Assembly (NCBI RefSeq): GCF_003130705.1
Contig: NZ_CP021354.1
Coordinates: 6,262,001-6,326,000, forward strand
Source of the DNA: Rhodococcus oxybenzonivorans
GTDB lineage: Bacteria > Actinomycetota > Actinomycetes > Mycobacteriales > Mycobacteriaceae
Direction: 5' to 3'
Length of the DNA: 64,000 nt
The notes beneath the pieces are model-generated. The model was not told the origin of the DNA. It worked only from the letters and a program-made list of their open reading frames with translations, and ran no database searches. Of this stretch, positions 62,260-64,000 are shown piece after piece (the stretch's first letter is position 1; the number at the start of each line of letters is the position of its first letter). A program made the translations under genes and the position numbers.

Positions 62260-64000
62260 AGCCTCACCAGCATCATCGTGGCGACCACGAGTGCCGCACC
62301 TGTGAACATGGACAGTGCGTACGACCGGACGAACCCGGTCTGCAGACGCCTGATCAACCCCGACCCCCCACTCACTGCGGCGGCGAAGCCGTTGACCACC
62401 CCGTCGACGCCCTTGTTGTCGAAGTACAGCAGTAGCCGGGTCAGGTGCTGGCCGGGGCGCATCACCATCGCCTCGTTGACCGTGTCACCGTAGAGGTCGT
62501 TGCGTGCGGCGACGGTCAGCGGGGACACCGCCACCGGCGCGGTGTCGGGCACTTCTCTTGCGGCATATTGCCGATAGGCCGCGGCAACACCGGCGAGTAC
62601 GACCACCAGGATGAGGACGGTCATCATCCACACCGGGATCGCTGCTTCCTCGTGGTGAGCGCCGACGACCGGCTCCAGCCAATTCACCAACGACGACCCG
62701 ATGGCCAGCGCCGCACCGGAACCGACCGAACCGACCGCCAGGACGATCATCGGAATCGTCATGACCCGGGGTGACTCGTGCGGATGTGCGTCGGCCGCCC
62801 AGCGCCGATCCCCGAAGAAGGTCAGCAGCATGACTCGGGTCATGTAGAAGGCAGTGATTCCGGCGCCGAGCAGTGCGGCGGTCCCGAGGATCACGCCCTT
62901 GACACCCCCGGCAGCGAAGGCCACCTCGATGATCGGGTCCTTGGCGAAAAATCCGGCGAAAGGCGGAATTCCGATGATCGCCAGGTATCCGAGACCGAAC
63001 GTTGCGAAGGTGATCGGCATGACGGTGCGGAGTCCGCCGAAGCGGCGCATATCGGTCTCGTCGTTCATGGCGTGCATCACCGATCCGGCTCCGAGAAACA
63101 GTCCGGCCTTGAAGAAGCCGTGGGCCAGCAGCAGCATGATCGCGAATGCGTATCCGGCCGGACCGAGTCCGGCGGCCAGCACCATGTATCCGATTTGACT
63201 CATGGTGGAGGCGGCCAGCGCCTTCTTGATGTCATCCTTGGCGCAGCCGATGATCGCCCCGAACAGCAGGGTGGCGGCTCCGACGGTGACGACGGCCAAT
63301 TGAGCGGTGGGTGCCAGGTCGAAGATCGGCCCGGACCGGACGATGAGGTAGACACCGGCGGTGACCATGGTGGCAGCGTGGATGAGGGCCGACACGGGTG
63401 TGGGGCCCTCCATGGCGTCGCCGAGCCACGATTGCAGCGGCAGCTGCGCCGACTTGCCGCAGGCGGCGAGTAGAAGCGTCAATCCGATTGCTGTGCTGAT
63501 GTTCTGACCCGCAGCCTCCGCGCCGCCGAAGACCCCGGCGAAGGAGATCGTGCCGAAGGTCGCGAACATGATCATCATCGCGACGGCCAACCCCATGTCG
63601 CCCACCCGGTTGACCACGAAAGCCTTCTTCGCGGCGGTCGCTGCCGTCGGCTTGTACTGCCAGAAGCCGATGAGCAGATAGGAGGCGAGACCGACGCCCT
63701 CCCAGCCCACATACAGGCCGAGGTAATTGTCGGCGAGCACGAGCAGGAGCATCGCGGCGAGGAACAGGTTGAGGTAGGCGAAGAACAGGCGTCGACCAGG
63801 CGCGGAGCCGGCGGAGTGCCCGAGGTGATCAGGCGCGGAGCCGGCGGAGTGCCCGAGGTGATCAGGCGCGGAGCCGGCGGAGTGCCCGAGGTGATCAGGC
63901 GCGGAGCCGGCGGAGTGCCCGAGGTGATCAGGCGCGGGGCCGGTGGTGCGCCCGAGGTGATCAGGCGCGGGGCCGGTGGTGCGGCCGGCGGGGTCGGGGC
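62253..64000 (-). CDS. nuoL: NADH-quinone oxidoreductase subunit L (partial, 5' end outside window)
   Basis: The frame is open from the window edge to the stop at 62253; about 580 residues are visible. [26 protein letters not shown] is the helix 5 Glu region, [34 protein letters not shown] is the helix 7-8 signature, and the long lateral helix region (residues near the C-terminus) precedes the last membrane segment. Immediately before [17 protein letters not shown] the frame contains a repeat of [11 protein letters not shown] units, absent from typical NuoL, encoded by a 33-bp tandem repeat. Stop overlaps the nuoM start. N-terminal helices lie beyond the edge. Confidence 0.95.
   Translation of the reverse strand, partial: PDPAGRTTGPAPDHLGRTTGPAPDHLGHSAGSAPDHLGHSAGSAPDHLGHSAGSAPDHLGHSAGSAPGRRLFFAYLNLFLAAMLLLVLADNYLGLYVGWEGVGLASYLLIGFWQYKPTAATAAKKAFVVNRVGDMGLAVAMMIMFATFGTISFAGVFGGAEAAGQNISTAIGLTLLLAACGKSAQLPLQSWLGDAMEGPTPVSALIHAATMVTAGVYLIVRSGPIFDLAPTAQLAVVTVGAATLLFGAIIGCAKDDIKKALAASTMSQIGYMVLAAGLGPAGYAFAIMLLLAHGFFKAGLFLGAGSVMHAMNDETDMRRFGGLRTVMPITFATFGLGYLAIIGIPPFAGFFAKDPIIEVAFAAGGVKGVILGTAALLGAGITAFYMTRVMLLTFFGDRRWAADAHPHESPRVMTIPMIVLAVGSVGSGAALAIGSSLVNWLEPVVGAHHEEAAIPVWMMTVLILVVVLAGVAAAYRQYAAREVPDTAPVAVSPLTVAARNDLYGDTVNEAMVMRPGQHLTRLLLYFDNKGVDGVVNGFAAAVSGGSGLIRRLQTGFVRSYALSMFTGAALVVATMMLVRLW
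63798..64000. repeat. 33-bp in-frame tandem repeat within nuoL
   Basis: Four identical 33-bp units occupy 63798-63830, 63831-63863, 63864-63896 and 63897-63929; a fifth with several changes is at 63930-63962 and a sixth partial one runs to the edge. Each unit begins CAGGCGCGG. As coding sequence each gives 11 residues ([11 protein letters not shown]; the variant is [11 protein letters not shown]). The extent beyond 64000 is not visible. Confidence 0.92.

Noticed and set aside
63798..64000. Regular 33-bp repeats resembling a CRISPR array
   Set aside because: The units are directly adjacent without spacers, and they keep the nuoL frame open.

Overview
The window looks like chromosomal DNA of a high-GC actinomycete, most likely Rhodococcus. 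Pointers are a complex I operon (nuoL-nuoM-nuoN), Lsr2-type DNA-binding repeats, an LpqH-like lipoprotein, a mycothiol-type DinB protein, an F420-type (Ddn-like) oxidoreductase, ANTAR regulators and an L,D-transpeptidase. This rests on protein family and base composition only. No rRNA, tRNA or CRISPR array was seen.

Layout. 0-5 kb: partial IclR regulator, L,D-transpeptidase, small membrane protein, permease pseudogene, Ddn-like protein, acetoin-reductase-like SDR. 4956-5821: complete IS5-family element inserted in a palindromic intergenic repeat. 5.9-7.7 kb: two-subunit aromatic-ring dioxygenase. 8.4-17.1 kb: an MFS exporter followed by an unusual tightly coupled five-gene operon: ArgRS-like class I synthetase homologue, GH3 adenylating enzyme, an HMG-CoA reductase fused to an APH-type kinase, a TMPK-like P-loop kinase and an orphan protein. 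A small peptide gene that could encode a RiPP-like precursor faces it. I consider this the best candidate for an undescribed biosynthetic system. 17.1-18.4 kb: wreckage of an exonuclease-domain gene and a PIN toxin. 18.7-24.9 kb: MoaF-like protein, APC permease, two SDRs and a TetR regulator that may share an operator. 21.9-26.1 kb is rich in pseudogenes (amidohydrolase, MFS, metallo-beta-lactamase fold, acyl-CoA ligase).

26.2-33.5 kb: PAS-ANTAR and frameshifted GAF-ANTAR regulators, a broken sortase, an atypical response regulator, a sigma region-4-only protein, an FdhF/YdeP molybdoenzyme, a Clp-N protein and an HhH protein. 33.6-38.4 kb: aromatic amino acid catabolism (4-hydroxyphenylpyruvate dioxygenase, Lrp regulator, frameshifted amino acid dehydrogenase, amino acid permease). 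38.4-45.7 kb: SRPBCC/ArsR pair, GT87 mannosyltransferase-like protein, a planctomycete-style Ser/Thr kinase, a TetR/MpaB-oxygenase pair and a DinB protein. 46.0-47.5 kb: a remarkable protein with six Lsr2 C-terminal-like DNA-binding repeats joined by Lys/Ala/Thr linkers. 48.3-52.4 kb: small secreted, membrane and lipoproteins and a Fic remnant.

52.5-57.8 kb: a four-gene translationally coupled operon ending in TPR and CHAT-protease proteins, probably a conflict or signalling system. 57.9-59.0 kb: VOC protein, cold-shock protein, tiny membrane peptide. 59.0-64.0 kb: nuoN, nuoM and the 3' part of nuoL, the last carrying a 33-bp in-frame tandem repeat at the window edge. Several genes differ from an intact frame by a single C, so some apparent pseudogenes could be sequencing errors.
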